From NCBI RefSeq assembly GCF_001644645.1, contig NZ_CP011390.1, forward strand, positions 2,538,001 to 2,602,000: 64,000 nt of DNA, read 5' to 3'. The notes beneath the pieces were generated by a model that saw only the letters and a list, made by a program, of their open reading frames with translations, made no database searches and had not been told where the DNA came from. Position 1 is the first letter of the stretch. Each line of letters begins with the position of its first letter. Below are positions 28,589-37,884 of the stretch, piece by piece. This DNA is from Flavisolibacter tropicus (lineage in GTDB: Bacteria; Bacteroidota; Bacteroidia; Chitinophagales; Chitinophagaceae). Made by a program: the position numbers and the translations under genes.

Positions 28589-28700
28589 AATGCAGCAGTA
28601 GAATACCATCTAACTGTTTAGATACACACACTACTTCCTTTGCAAGAGCGTTAAAACTAGCAGAAACATAGCTATAACCTAAAACATTACATAATTAGGT

Positions 28701-30668
28701 TTACGAAACACGCTTCAGCTTAATATTTCTTACAGGCGCAACCACCAAGGGGAACTTTTCTATCACAACGTTGCTTGTATCTAAACCAAAGCCCCTTTCC
28801 TCCGACAAACTGATATCTTTCAGCCAGAAGTGGAACTTCATGACCAAGCGTTCTAATATAGGCAGTTCATTATCCTGACTCAAGTACTTCTCCATTACTA
28901 TAAACTGAAAATCACCTACCACATTGTTGCGCTCCTGACTTTCATAGCGACTTGTAATATTTACTTCACGGTTCTTTACAAGGTCTTCCACCACCTTGCG
29001 AAACATCAGGTTGATCCGCGGCTGTACACGGAATCCTAAACGGAACTCTACGCGGATAATGTCGTTGGGAATAATATGTTCTACTGTGTATTCCGAAGTA
29101 TAAGGATCATCCAGTGTATCTACGTGTACAAACCAATAGATATCAGCCCGCTTAGGCTTCCGGTTTAATATAGAGTAGATGATCTTATGCTCAATTTCTT
29201 TAGGATTATCTGCACTCGTCAAATACACTAAGTGGGTAGTATACTTGGTTATGGAGCGATCATTACTAAGTTCTTGTATCTTAGGAATGTAGTGATCCAG
29301 GCGTACAAACTCCACATAACGGTTTTTGATCCTGCGTGCCCTGTACCAGATATACATAACCAGGAATAGCGCGCCACCTACTATCAAGGTCACATAACCA
29401 CCATGAGGAAACTTGTCCATATTAGCCCCTAAAAAACTAAGCTCAATGGTAAGGTAAACAGCTAAATACAAATAAATAAAAGCCCTGTTCACCCGGTGAA
29501 GCACCAGGTAATTAGCAAACAACATAGAAGTGGCAATCATACAAAGCGTGATGGCCAGACCATAAGCCGCTTCCATATTAGCGGCCTTTTTAAAATACAA
29601 TACAATGCCTGAACAACCTACAAATAGCATCAGGTTGATGGCGGGAATAAAAAGCTGACCACGCGCTTCTGTAGGATACACTACTTTAAACTTAGGCCAC
29701 AAATTCAGACGTATAGCCTCACTAATAAGTGTAAACGAACCTGAGATCAACGCCTGGCTGGCTATGACGGCTGCAGAGGTGGCAATAGCAATACCGAAGT
29801 ATAAGAACCATTCCGGCATTGTGCCGTAAAAAGGGTTAAAGCCAACCGATATCATTTCGGGCGTAATTCGTTGCCCGTGATAATGACTCAATAACCAGGC
29901 ACCTTGCCCCAGGTAATTCAAGATCAGACAGCTTTTGACAAAAATCCAGGAATACCGAATATTCCATTTGCCACAATGCCCCAGGTCAGAATAAAGTGCT
30001 TCTGCACCAGTTGTACATAAGAACACGCCTCCCAAAATGTAAAAACCATTATGATACTGGGTCAATAGCCTGATACCGTAATAGGGGTTAAATGCTTTAA
30101 ATACGTGCAGGTCATCGGCAAAATGGATAACGCCTAAAGTGGCCAGCATCAGGAACCAAACTAACATCACAGGGCCAAAAAATTTTCCGATAAATGCGGT
30201 TCCAAATTGCTGAATGAAAAACAAGGCTGAAAGAATACCAATAACAATATAAACAATGGTTGACTGTGTGATACTGGCAAACGCAGGCACCTGCTTTAAA
30301 CCCTCAATAGCAGATGTAACCGAAATAGGGGGAGTGATCATGCCATCGGCTAAGAGAGAAGCACCCCCAATCATAGCTGGTAAGACCAGCCATCTTTGTC
30401 TTCTACGTACAAGTGCATATAAGGAAAAGATACCCCCTTCTCCCCTATTGTCCGCTTGTAAAGTAAGAATGACATATTTTATAGTGGTCTGCAGTGTAAG
30501 TGTCCAGATGATAAGGGAGAGCGCTCCCACTACTAATTCTTCCGTAATCACTTTACCGCTTGTAATTGCATTCAGTACGTACAGTGGCGAGGTACCAATA
30601 TCACCGTAAATAATGCCCAACGCAATTAAAAGACCTGCAGCTGAGAGTTTAGTATATGTAGTAGACAT
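28701..30668 (-). CDS. kup: Kup potassium uptake permease
   Basis: A 655-residue potassium/proton symporter with twelve hydrophobic spans in the first 440 residues and a cytoplasmic C-terminal domain. Family motifs: ALGIIYGDIGTSPLYVLNAI at the N-terminus, ADNRGEGGIFSLYALVRR, GCTTGAEALYSDLGHCG-like (CTTGAEALYSDLGHCGKWNIR) and FNPFYGTMPEW. Length is normal for Kup. It lies 42 bases after a KdpE-like regulator, itself overlapping a KdpD-like kinase, so potassium or osmotic control of this transporter is a reasonable inference. Confidence 0.95.
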   Translation of the reverse strand: MSTTYTKLSAAGLLIALGIIYGDIGTSPLYVLNAITSGKVITEELVVGALSLIIWTLTLQTTIKYVILTLQADNRGEGGIFSLYALVRRRQRWLVLPAMIGGASLLADGMITPPISVTSAIEGLKQVPAFASITQSTIVYIVIGILSALFFIQQFGTAFIGKFFGPVMLVWFLMLATLGVIHFADDLHVFKAFNPYYGIRLLTQYHNGFYILGGVFLCTTGAEALYSDLGHCGKWNIRYSWIFVKSCLILNYLGQGAWLLSHYHGQRITPEMISVGFNPFYGTMPEWFLYFGIAIATSAAVIASQALISGSFTLISEAIRLNLWPKFKVVYPTEARGQLFIPAINLMLFVGCSGIVLYFKKAANMEAAYGLAITLCMIATSMLFANYLVLHRVNRAFIYLYLAVYLTIELSFLGANMDKFPHGGYVTLIVGGALFLVMYIWYRARRIKNRYVEFVRLDHYIPKIQELSNDRSITKYTTHLVYLTSADNPKEIEHKIIYSILNRKPKRADIYWFVHVDTLDDPYTSEYTVEHIIPNDIIRVEFRLGFRVQPRINLMFRKVVEDLVKNREVNITSRYESQERNNVVGDFQFIVMEKYLSQDNELPILERLVMKFHFWLKDISLSEERGFGLDTSNVVIEKFPLVVAPVRNIKLKRVS

Positions 30669-30710
30669 TTTTAGTTTTATACGTTAATAAAATAGGGTTC
30701 CGATTGCCAA

Positions 30711-31397
30711 TCAATCTTTACAGACAAACCGATAACCGATACCCGATTCGGTTATTATAAGTTGAGGGCGGTTAGGATCGGTTTCAATCTTTTTGCGGAG
30801 CTGCGCTACAAATACCCGTAAGTATTGCGACTGATTGATGTAACCCGGTCCCCAGATATCACGTAGCAAATATTGATGTGTAAGCACCTTCCCTTCATTA
30901 CGAACAAATAGTGCCAGCAAATCGTATTCAGTAGCCGTAAGTTTCACCAGTTCACCTTTCTTGCGTACAGTTCGTTCCAGAAGGTTAATCTCTAAATCTT
31001 CACAGAGGATCACAGGAACATTTTCTTCCAGCACAGAGCTTCTCAACGCCGAACGAATACGAGCCATTAACTCCCCTGTACGAAAGGGTTTGGTCAAATA
31101 GTCATTGGCCCCATTGTCTAAGGCCTTAATGATATCTTCTTCGCTATTTTGAACCGAAAGAATAATAATAGGATTGGTGAACCACTCCCGCAGTTTTTGC
31201 AACACACTATGTCCGTTTTCGTCAGGTAATCCCAGGTCCAGGATCACAGCATCGGGCGGATGGTTAGCTGCCAGCGCCAAACCTTCTTTGGCAGTTGCTG
31301 CCTGGTTGATGATATAACCATTGCTCCCTAATGCAATTTGCAAGAGCTTACGAATCTGCACCTCATCGTCAATGATCAAAACTTCCGTCTTAGCCAT
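30711..31397 (-). CDS. KdpE-like OmpR-family response regulator
   Basis: A 228-residue regulator. Acidic pocket D10-D11, phosphorylation site D54 (AVILDLGLPDENG), lysine in DYLTKPF; winged-helix effector domain from about residue 130 with KLTATEYDLLALFVRNEGKVLTHQYLLRDIWGPGY and QYLRVFVAQLRKKIE, wording characteristic of KdpE. It overlaps the upstream kinase gene by 22 bases and precedes kup by 42 bases. No kdpFABC genes are in the window. Confidence 0.88.
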   Translation of the reverse strand: MAKTEVLIIDDEVQIRKLLQIALGSNGYIINQAATAKEGLALAANHPPDAVILDLGLPDENGHSVLQKLREWFTNPIIILSVQNSEEDIIKALDNGANDYLTKPFRTGELMARIRSALRSSVLEENVPVILCEDLEINLLERTVRKKGELVKLTATEYDLLALFVRNEGKVLTHQYLLRDIWGPGYINQSQYLRVFVAQLRKKIETDPNRPQLIITESGIGYRFVCKD

Positions 31398-32485
31398 AGC
31401 TCATCGTTTTTATTCACCTGTGTTGTTTCAGCTGGAATGGTAATAGTGAAGCGAGCGCCATTAGGCTGCACATTGTCTAACCGTACGGCGCCTCCCATGG
31501 CTTCCGTAAAGCCTTTCACTATGGAAAGACCCAGCCCCGTGCCACCTGTTTGAGTATTTTTCAATCGATAAAACTTATTGAACACCTTTTCTATTTCTTC
31601 AGCGGGGAAACCCTTTCCATTGTCTTCAATAACAATTTCCAGTATATCTGCATGGCATTGAGCCACTATATAGATAGTACTATTCCAGGGGGTATATAAA
31701 CAAGCATTGCTTAACAGGTTATAAATCACCTGCTCCAGCATGCCTTTGTCCAGTTTAAAAAGTGGTAATTCAGGATTGATTTCTACGGTAATGGCTTGTG
31801 TACATTTATTTTCTTCAATTCGATTAACGGCATGGTACACCACTTCGTTAATATCGCACCAGTCTTTTTTGGGTTGCAGAAACCCCGATTCTAAACGCGA
31901 CATACTGAGCAGGTTTTCCACTTGCTGGTTCAACCGAAATGATGCTTTTGATATTTCAGCCAATAGAATGCCCTTGTCTTCAGCAGAGAGGTGCAGGTTA
32001 CTACTTTGAAGTGTATCAGTAGCCCCAACAATAGTGGCAATGGGCGTACGCAGCTCGTGAGACAGCGAATTCAGTAACGTGTTATATAATTTGATCGTAT
32101 TGGCTCTTGCTTCTTTTTTACGCGCTTCTTTTTCTACTTGCCTGATCTTATAAGTTAGCACGGCGTTGATCAGTGCAATGACAAAATACATGATAAAAAG
32201 GATCACATCCTCTGTTGCCCAAACATGTAAGGTAAAGCGCGGTGGAATAAAGAAGAAGTTCCAGATCAGCGCACTCATCAAAGCTGCAAAGAGAACAGGT
32301 AGTATATCAAAACTGATGGCTATTACTGACATGGTGAGCAATAAGACCAACGCCACTACCTTATAGCCCATGAAGGCAGAAAAGATGTAACAGACACTAG
32401 CAACACTGCAAACCAACAAGATAGTTAGAAGAAACTGTTTAGGCCTGCTTACCTTATTTATAAAAAGGTCTGGCATGATATCCAA
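31376..32485 (-). CDS. KdpD-like sensor kinase lacking the N-terminal KdpD/Usp region
   Basis: A 369-residue membrane kinase. Four closely packed spans at about residues 17-105 form a DUF4118-type KdpD membrane domain (LPVLFAALMSALIWNFFFIPPRFTLHVW). The core has the H-box LLNSLSHELRTPIATIVGATDTL, N-box LEQVIYNLLSNACLYTP, G1 VIEDNGKGFP and G2 GGTGLGLSIVKGFTEAMGG. The 350-400 residue cytoplasmic KdpD and universal-stress domains of full KdpD are absent, so signal input must differ. Together with the regulator and kup it forms a three-gene operon. Confidence 0.87.
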   Translation of the reverse strand: MDIMPDLFINKVSRPKQFLLTILLVCSVASVCYIFSAFMGYKVVALVLLLTMSVIAISFDILPVLFAALMSALIWNFFFIPPRFTLHVWATEDVILFIMYFVIALINAVLTYKIRQVEKEARKKEARANTIKLYNTLLNSLSHELRTPIATIVGATDTLQSSNLHLSAEDKGILLAEISKASFRLNQQVENLLSMSRLESGFLQPKKDWCDINEVVYHAVNRIEENKCTQAITVEINPELPLFKLDKGMLEQVIYNLLSNACLYTPWNSTIYIVAQCHADILEIVIEDNGKGFPAEEIEKVFNKFYRLKNTQTGGTGLGLSIVKGFTEAMGGAVRLDNVQPNGARFTITIPAETTQVNKNDELWLRRKF

Positions 32486-32610
32486 TTCACATTACAAAAG
32501 TAGAATGTGTAATGTAAGGATGATATAAAAAGGTGAACGGCAGGTATAAAGATTTTATAAAGACAAGCACAATCAATACTATCGTTTTGATTTAGGTATT
32601 GCGTGTCAGG

Positions 32611-32652
32611 ATTGGTGTTTGGACAATCATTTTATACCAAGTGCACCAACGG
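32611..32652. repeat. Dispersed palindromic repeat, copy H (decayed)
   Basis: Right arm CACCAACGG (32644-32652) followed by CTATTG; left arm is degraded to ATTGGTG (32611-32617). It lies 41 bases 3' of the hypothetical gene at 32694-33371. Confidence 0.4.
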
Positions 32653-32693
32653 CTATTGAATAAATACAGTTCTATACCCAAACCCTAGCCTTG

Positions 32694-33371
32694 TCACCAC
32701 CAAAATTGCCACCATTTTTTTTGCTTACGTGGGCAGGAAACACTAACTCTATCGTTATACGCTTTTAATTCCTGCTCATAAGTACCATTGTCTTTATAGA
32801 TGTTCCAAATGTCAACGTCCGGTCCTATTTCTATTACCCGGTCCTTATGAGTGACAACCTGAAAACCATGTTCTATGTCCCACCGACATCTGAATTGCCA
32901 GTTAATATAAGCCACTTCATCTTTACTATCCTCACTTATACTAATGGATTCAGGACCAATATAATCTTGAAAGTCAAAATCTTCCCGCTCTTCAGAGAGT
33001 TTTGGAAAGTGCGGAGCTTCCTGTTCCCAGGAGGCATATTCATCTGAAAGCAAACGTGGAAATTCCCTTTTCAACCCTTGCACAATGGAGTGCTTAATAT
33101 CCTCCTGGTGTTTCATCAAATAGGTATATGCATTGATTTGTTCTGCTGAAAAATGCAGGCTCTTATCTGGGGCAATTTCACCATCCACAAATTGCACAAT
33201 TCGCCCGCCAGTAATGACTCTATCTTCTCTTCCTTTGTAGGCTTCATCGTTCAAATAGTAACCATTCCAGCAGGGCAGCTCTATAAAGCCTTTTATCATG
33301 TAAAGTGGCTTTAGTTTACTTCCGATATTTTCTGCCTGCATGTTAGGTATGCTGTTCATTACATTGCTCAT
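32694..33371 (-). CDS. Hypothetical protein with Trp-rich C-terminus, resembling DUF6985-type proteins
   Basis: A 225-residue soluble, acidic protein without signal or membrane span. The N-terminal part (FIELPCWNGYYLNDEAYKG, ITGGRIVQFVDGEI) and the later WDIEHGFQVV are reminiscent of DUF6985-like proteins that occur among contact-dependent immunity families, but I could not verify this. It ends in the unusual KKWWQFWW. The start could be the first or fifth codon (MSNVMNS). No toxin-like neighbour is visible; the gene stands alone. Confidence 0.55.
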   Translation of the reverse strand: MSNVMNSIPNMQAENIGSKLKPLYMIKGFIELPCWNGYYLNDEAYKGREDRVITGGRIVQFVDGEIAPDKSLHFSAEQINAYTYLMKHQEDIKHSIVQGLKREFPRLLSDEYASWEQEAPHFPKLSEEREDFDFQDYIGPESISISEDSKDEVAYINWQFRCRWDIEHGFQVVTHKDRVIEIGPDVDIWNIYKDNGTYEQELKAYNDRVSVSCPRKQKKWWQFWW

Positions 33372-33711
33372 TTGTCTGACGAGAAATTATTTGTTAAAAT
33401 ATCATCATTGGTTTATACATAACGGAGTGAACATAAGGAAATATAGACAGTCTCTGATGCTGCAACTCACGTTTGATCTAAAGATAATTAGAATTGAATG
33501 GCTTTTAATATAGTCTAAGCAGGGCCTTTCCTGCATTTAATCTTCGCAAACCAGAGACTGCCAAATACCAAAGTAATTTTCGTTGACAAAATGAAACTAT
33601 ACGTGATTTATATTGTCTTCTAAGAAGGAACTAATCCGCTTAGCGATTCAGGATATCTACCACTTGGCATTGCCTAAGGCAATGCCGGCAAACTAGGCTT
33701 GAAGAAAGATT
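33372..33711. other. Gap with inverted repeats only
   Basis: 340 bases without a supportable gene. CAGTCTCTG (33449-33457) and CAGAGACTG (33552-33560) are inverted copies 94 bases apart. The CLC 3' hairpin at 33666-33686 is listed separately. Confidence 0.4.
33666..33686 (-). terminator. Perfect hairpin 3' of the CLC antiporter gene
   Basis: GGCATTGCC-TAA-GGCAATGCC, nine base pairs with a 3-base loop, 25 bases after the stop. No U-tract follows. A likely transcription-end structure. Confidence 0.55.
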
Positions 33712-35079
33712 CTAAGCCTTCCCTGTTTGTGGGCCTTGATTGCGATTATTACTTGCTTGTTTGGATTTGATTTCTTTTAAGGAGTCTTCCGTTGGGGTGG
33801 TCAGATGAAATTTAGTAACCGCCATGCGTTGGGCGCCATAGATGCCCGTGTGTCCACTAAAATAATACGCTGTAAAGCAGGCCACGGCATAGTAAATTAT
33901 ATTGTTGCCCCCAAACAGTTCAACCCCCATTAAGGTACAGGCAATGGGCGTATTGGTAGCCCCGGCAAATACGGCAATAAACCCCAGCCCTGCAAAGAGA
34001 TCTACAGGCGCGCCACTGATCATAGCTAATGTGTTGCCCAACGTGGCACCTATAAAAAACAGGGGTGTAACCTCTCCACCCTTAAAACCTGTATTGAGTG
34101 TAATGGCTGTTAGCAACAATTTCCAGAACCAGCTCCACGTGTCGGCGCCACCAGCCTGAAAGGCAGATACAATGCTCACGCCACCTACTGGATTGGTTAC
34201 ACCTAAGCCTAAGTAGTCAAAGCTGCTCAACAGGTAACTAATACCAATAACAAGTGCTGCACCTATAACAGGGATCAACCAACGGTTAGGCACATACCGG
34301 GTAGTAGCACCTTTGATCGCATGCGATAGCTCAGCGAAAACAAATCCCACTACACCAAAGGCCGCACCGGCTACAATCACTTTTACCAATAGCAGCAGGT
34401 CAAAATGAATGAAGGGAAGCCACTGTGTAGCATCACCGTTAAACAAGATGTTATAGCGGGTATGATGAATGCCATACGCGGAACAAACAATATCGGCAAG
34501 CAAGCTTGCTATAAAACAGGGCAATAGGGCATCGTACTTAATGCGGCCAATAGTAAGTACTTCTAAGGCAAAGACAGCTCCTGTTACGGGTGTACCAAAT
34601 ACAGCACCAAACCCAGCCGCCATACCACACATCAGCAGCATGCGCTTATCGCGACTCTTCAATCGGTACCACTTAGCAAAGAGCGAGGCCATGCTGCCAC
34701 CCATTTGCACGGCCGTGCCTTCTCTTCCAGCGGACCCACCAAAGAGATGCGTAAGCACGGTAGAAAATAAGATAAAAGGTGTCATGCGGGTGGGAATACC
34801 TCCACCGGGTTTATGAATCTCCTCCAGGATCAGGTTATTCCCTGCTTCTGCATTCTTGCCAAAGGCCTTGTATAGGTAAGTGATAAAAATACCAGCCAGT
34901 GGCAGTAAAAATAACAGCCAAAGATGTGTCCAGCGGGTAGCCGTAGCCATGTCCAGCAGCCAAAGAAATAAGGCCACCAATGAGCCAACAACAATAGAAA
35001 CCGGCACTACAAGTGCAGTCCAATAAAGCAGGTGACGGGCGATCTTGAAATGTTCAAAGGAGTATCGATACTTGTTCAT
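33712..35079 (-). CDS. CLC-F type fluoride/proton antiporter
   Basis: A 455-residue CLC-family membrane protein with about ten or more spans. The anion-filter position reads AGNNLILEE (residues 79-87) instead of the chloride-type GSGIP, and the gating-glutamate motif is [14 protein letters not shown] (E120), with GREGT in place of GREGP. Both are features of the CLC-F branch that expels fluoride. [16 protein letters not shown] is the helix-N equivalent. The strongest support is a fluoride riboswitch directly upstream. The name CLC-F is therefore family knowledge plus context; a chloride transporter is the alternative. Confidence 0.88.
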   Translation of the reverse strand: MNKYRYSFEHFKIARHLLYWTALVVPVSIVVGSLVALFLWLLDMATATRWTHLWLLFLLPLAGIFITYLYKAFGKNAEAGNNLILEEIHKPGGGIPTRMTPFILFSTVLTHLFGGSAGREGTAVQMGGSMASLFAKWYRLKSRDKRMLLMCGMAAGFGAVFGTPVTGAVFALEVLTIGRIKYDALLPCFIASLLADIVCSAYGIHHTRYNILFNGDATQWLPFIHFDLLLLVKVIVAGAAFGVVGFVFAELSHAIKGATTRYVPNRWLIPVIGAALVIGISYLLSSFDYLGLGVTNPVGGVSIVSAFQAGGADTWSWFWKLLLTAITLNTGFKGGEVTPLFFIGATLGNTLAMISGAPVDLFAGLGFIAVFAGATNTPIACTLMGVELFGGNNIIYYAVACFTAYYFSGHTGIYGAQRMAVTKFHLTTPTEDSLKEIKSKQASNNRNQGPQTGKA

Positions 35080-35168
35080 CTACAAATAGAATAAGGTTAC
35101 TATTTTGCTACTTGTAGGCGCCATTAGCTTTAGAAGAAGCGGTTGGGGCAGGAAGACACCATTTCCTG
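35080..35168 (-). promoter_or_regulatory. Fluoride riboswitch (crcB motif) with expression-platform hairpin
   Basis: Read on the minus strand from 35168: P1 stem CAGGAA/TTCCTG with the 8-base loop ATGGTGTC, then a short linker, a P3 stem GCTT/AAGC, and the 3' signature GCTAATGGCGCCTAC. The loop GGTGT can pair with GCGCC in the signature, giving the class pseudoknot with two G.U pairs. A 10-base hairpin (arms 35080-35089 and 35108-35117) follows, ends one base before the CLC ATG, and shares four bases (35114-35117) with the aptamer. Ligand binding would therefore free the start region: an ON switch by translation control is the likely mode. Confidence 0.85.
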
Positions 35169-35330
35169 TATATAGCAAATATAACGTTTAATACCTACTT
35201 GCTCCATGTGGGTATCCCAATCGGTGTATAGTGAGGCGGTTTAGGAACTTAGCAGCATATCCTCTATCAAGACGTGGAGCGTAGAGAACCCCTGTTTATA
35301 CAAAATACCATTTTTGCCAAATGGGCGAAT

Positions 35331-36980
35331 CTATTGCCGCCTAAACTCCAACTTCCTACATCCTTCCCTAGTAAAAGCAAAACCATCTTTTGAGAACTGT
35401 AAATAATTAGCGCCCAGATACTCAAAAACAAAATCAGTATCGGTTATGCGAAACAGATCAAATGTCAATCCAGGTAAGAATTCAAACTGTAAGGCGCTAT
35501 CAGTAGCCATGATCTTATAAGAGGTTTGAAGTTCTTTAGATAAGTATTCTCCTGCAAACGTTTTCCAATCCTCTTTCTTTACCACCGGCTGTATCTCATG
35601 AAGCCGCGTTGTATTATGGTAATAAGGATCTAAAACTTCTATGCTTTGCTTCTTTTGTAAATACTGAGCCGGTATAGGATCTAGATTACGTAGTGTATCA
35701 CCTATTACTTGAAAGGGTGCTGCATATCCAGATGGAGCACTACTAATGGTAACGTATCCGGGGAAACGTTGAACCTTTGCCAGTTGCGGCTTTTCCTCGT
35801 TATAATAAAATTGCTCCTGAATCTTTTCGCCCGATTGATCTACTGAAGGTAATGCAGCTCTTTTGCCATCATGCACTACATCACTTACCTGGAGCAGTAG
35901 AGTAAGCAGTCCGTAATAACTGCTATTATTGGTAAGTCCGATTACCGAAACCTTAGTTTCTGGGAAGTACAAGATATCTGCCTTGAAACCTTCATCAGCC
36001 CCAAAATGCTCGTAAAGCGTACGGCCACGATACATTAGTTTTTCAAGTCCGCCTGCATAAGCAATCAACTGCCTATTACTAAGCATACCGGGCTGCATTA
36101 AGAGTTTAGCAACAGGACTCAACTGTGGTACTGTTTGAGGGTTCTGTAAAAATTGCGACCAACGTATCAAATCATTCAGTGTTGTAATGATGCTGGAGGA
36201 ACCATAGGTCTTGCCTTGAAAATGATCTTCCCGGTAAGTATTGGGACCGCTTTCCCGGTAACCCTCTGCCTGCTTTTCATCATTGGGGAAAGTGGGTGAC
36301 ACATAAGTGCGGTTCATCCCCAGCGGTTGAAACACCTCCGCTTTCATATAATCCGGATAGGTTTTTCCAGTTAGCTTTTCAATCAGTTGCGCTAACAGCA
36401 CATAGCATGAATTATTATACTCGTATTCTGTACCCGGCGTAAAGTTCAATGCCGCTGACGCCTGTAAGTAATGCATCACATTTTCATTGGTATATGTTGC
36501 AGGTGGCTTTTTAGATAATGCTGTTAACACAAAACCATCCCGCATACCACTTGTATGATGGATCAACTGATTGACTGTTATCTTTTGAAATACAGGAGGG
36601 AGTTTAGGGAAATACACTCGTATTGAATTATCCAAAACCAGTTTCTTCTGTACCGCCAGTTGATAGATGGCGGCTGCTGTAAACTGTTTGCTAACAGAAG
36701 CGATCCAGAAGGTTGTTGCTGAATCAATACTTATTCCCTTTTTAATATTAGCCATTCCATAACTCCTACTATAGTGCGCCTGACCATCCTTAATTACCGC
36801 AACAGAAATACCGGGTGCTTGTTTATTACTCCAGGAAGAAAGCAAAAAGTCTATGGAGTCTTGAATTGAGTGAATGGTTTGTGCTTTTAAAGTAGACGCA
36901 GTGAATCCGGCAAACGAGAGGGCAATCAGTAAATGGAATTTAAACGTCTTTAGAATGGTTAAAGCAGAGTTTGGTTGCAC
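35331..36980 (-). CDS. Serine hydrolase of the class C beta-lactamase/PBP family
   Basis: A 549-residue exported hydrolase. Signal peptide at the N-terminus (LIALSFAGFTASTLKAQ). The catalytic SxxK is in FWIASVSKQFTAAAIYQ, the second motif YxN in YEYNNSCYVLLAQLIE, and HHTSGMRDG is the usual following segment; the third motif is probably YEHFGADEGFK (H-x-G type). A beta-sandwich-like C-terminal domain of about 130 residues follows. Members include esterases, D-aminopeptidases and carboxypeptidases; the substrate is unknown. A 9-base-pair perfect hairpin (37004-37031) lies in its leader. Confidence 0.85.
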   Translation of the reverse strand: MQPNSALTILKTFKFHLLIALSFAGFTASTLKAQTIHSIQDSIDFLLSSWSNKQAPGISVAVIKDGQAHYSRSYGMANIKKGISIDSATTFWIASVSKQFTAAAIYQLAVQKKLVLDNSIRVYFPKLPPVFQKITVNQLIHHTSGMRDGFVLTALSKKPPATYTNENVMHYLQASAALNFTPGTEYEYNNSCYVLLAQLIEKLTGKTYPDYMKAEVFQPLGMNRTYVSPTFPNDEKQAEGYRESGPNTYREDHFQGKTYGSSSIITTLNDLIRWSQFLQNPQTVPQLSPVAKLLMQPGMLSNRQLIAYAGGLEKLMYRGRTLYEHFGADEGFKADILYFPETKVSVIGLTNNSSYYGLLTLLLQVSDVVHDGKRAALPSVDQSGEKIQEQFYYNEEKPQLAKVQRFPGYVTISSAPSGYAAPFQVIGDTLRNLDPIPAQYLQKKQSIEVLDPYYHNTTRLHEIQPVVKKEDWKTFAGEYLSKELQTSYKIMATDSALQFEFLPGLTFDLFRITDTDFVFEYLGANYLQFSKDGFAFTREGCRKLEFRRQ

Positions 36981-37003
36981 GTTGGTACTATTTAAAGCGT
37001 GAA

Positions 37004-37031
37004 TGAAATGATAGGACTAAACATCATTTCA
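37004..37031 (-). promoter_or_regulatory. Hairpin in the serine hydrolase leader
   Basis: TGAAATGAT and ATCATTTCA pair exactly over nine bases with a 10-base loop, 24 bases upstream of the ATG. On the minus strand TAGGTTTG (37072-37065) fits the -7 promoter pattern TAnnTTTG; no good -33 element was found. Confidence 0.3.
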
Positions 37032-37158
37032 CAGGGTGGGACAACCTACACTATTTATTCAATGCAAACCTAGTTTTCTTGCTAGCAGAAATGCTTATAC
37101 ATTTTCTAAAATAATTTATATTTTAAGAAGATACACCAGACTAGCGCTAGTTTGTAGC

Positions 37159-37731
37159 CTAGCCCTTGTTGACTAGCTTACTAGTAGAGGGCTTGTACTT
37201 TATACTCAAGATATATCCAGGATTTAATCCTGCACTCAGACTCATCTGAATATTTGCACCATTGTCAAGCTGGTACTGGATTTCCCGTGACTTACCTTTT
37301 TGAGAACTACTATCAATTATTGGTTGTTCCTGAATAGCATTTGTAATACGCTTAATAAAGTTCAAAGCGTTTTCGTGCGATTTGAAATAATACACTAGTT
37401 CAGGTTCTGCTAGTATTGGTCCTAATCTATTCACAACAAGTTGTCCTCTTCCATTTAAAGCTGACATATATGGGTGAGTTGCAATTGAAAACCTATAACC
37501 ATCACTTGTATCGCCTAAACCTGACAATGGTGGATATAGAATATTGTCACCTTCAGGCTCATTGTATTTCAAAATCGGTTGCGATTGAAAATAATTCACT
37601 AGTTTTTCAAAGGACTTATCTAAATCAGCTTTGAAAAATGCAGCAGATGCAAATTCATGCAATGTTTGCTTAGAGGTATTTTTGCAGCTTACTATAAATA
37701 AGAGCAAAATGTAAAATGCAAGGCTTTTCAT
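37159..37731 (-). CDS. Hypothetical lipoprotein
   Basis: 190 residues with a lipoprotein signal (MKSLAFYILLLFIVSC). The mature part has no family motif I recognise; it contains charged helices (FFKADLDKSFEKLVNYFQ, HENALNFIKRITNAIQ) and a C-terminal strand-like segment. Monocistronic, flanked by unrelated genes on the same strand. Confidence 0.7.
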   Translation of the reverse strand: MKSLAFYILLLFIVSCKNTSKQTLHEFASAAFFKADLDKSFEKLVNYFQSQPILKYNEPEGDNILYPPLSGLGDTSDGYRFSIATHPYMSALNGRGQLVVNRLGPILAEPELVYYFKSHENALNFIKRITNAIQEQPIIDSSSQKGKSREIQYQLDNGANIQMSLSAGLNPGYILSIKYKPSTSKLVNKG

Positions 37732-37884
37732 TTTGCGTTTAACGAATTAGTACTTTGATAAGAACCATCAATTGAAAATACTGTATTACTCACAATAGTC
37801 CAAGTACCCAGCCAAGCCCACAATACTTGCGACAGATTTAGGGCGCCACCTGATCAAATAAGCTATTGCTTTACTTCGTCTACG

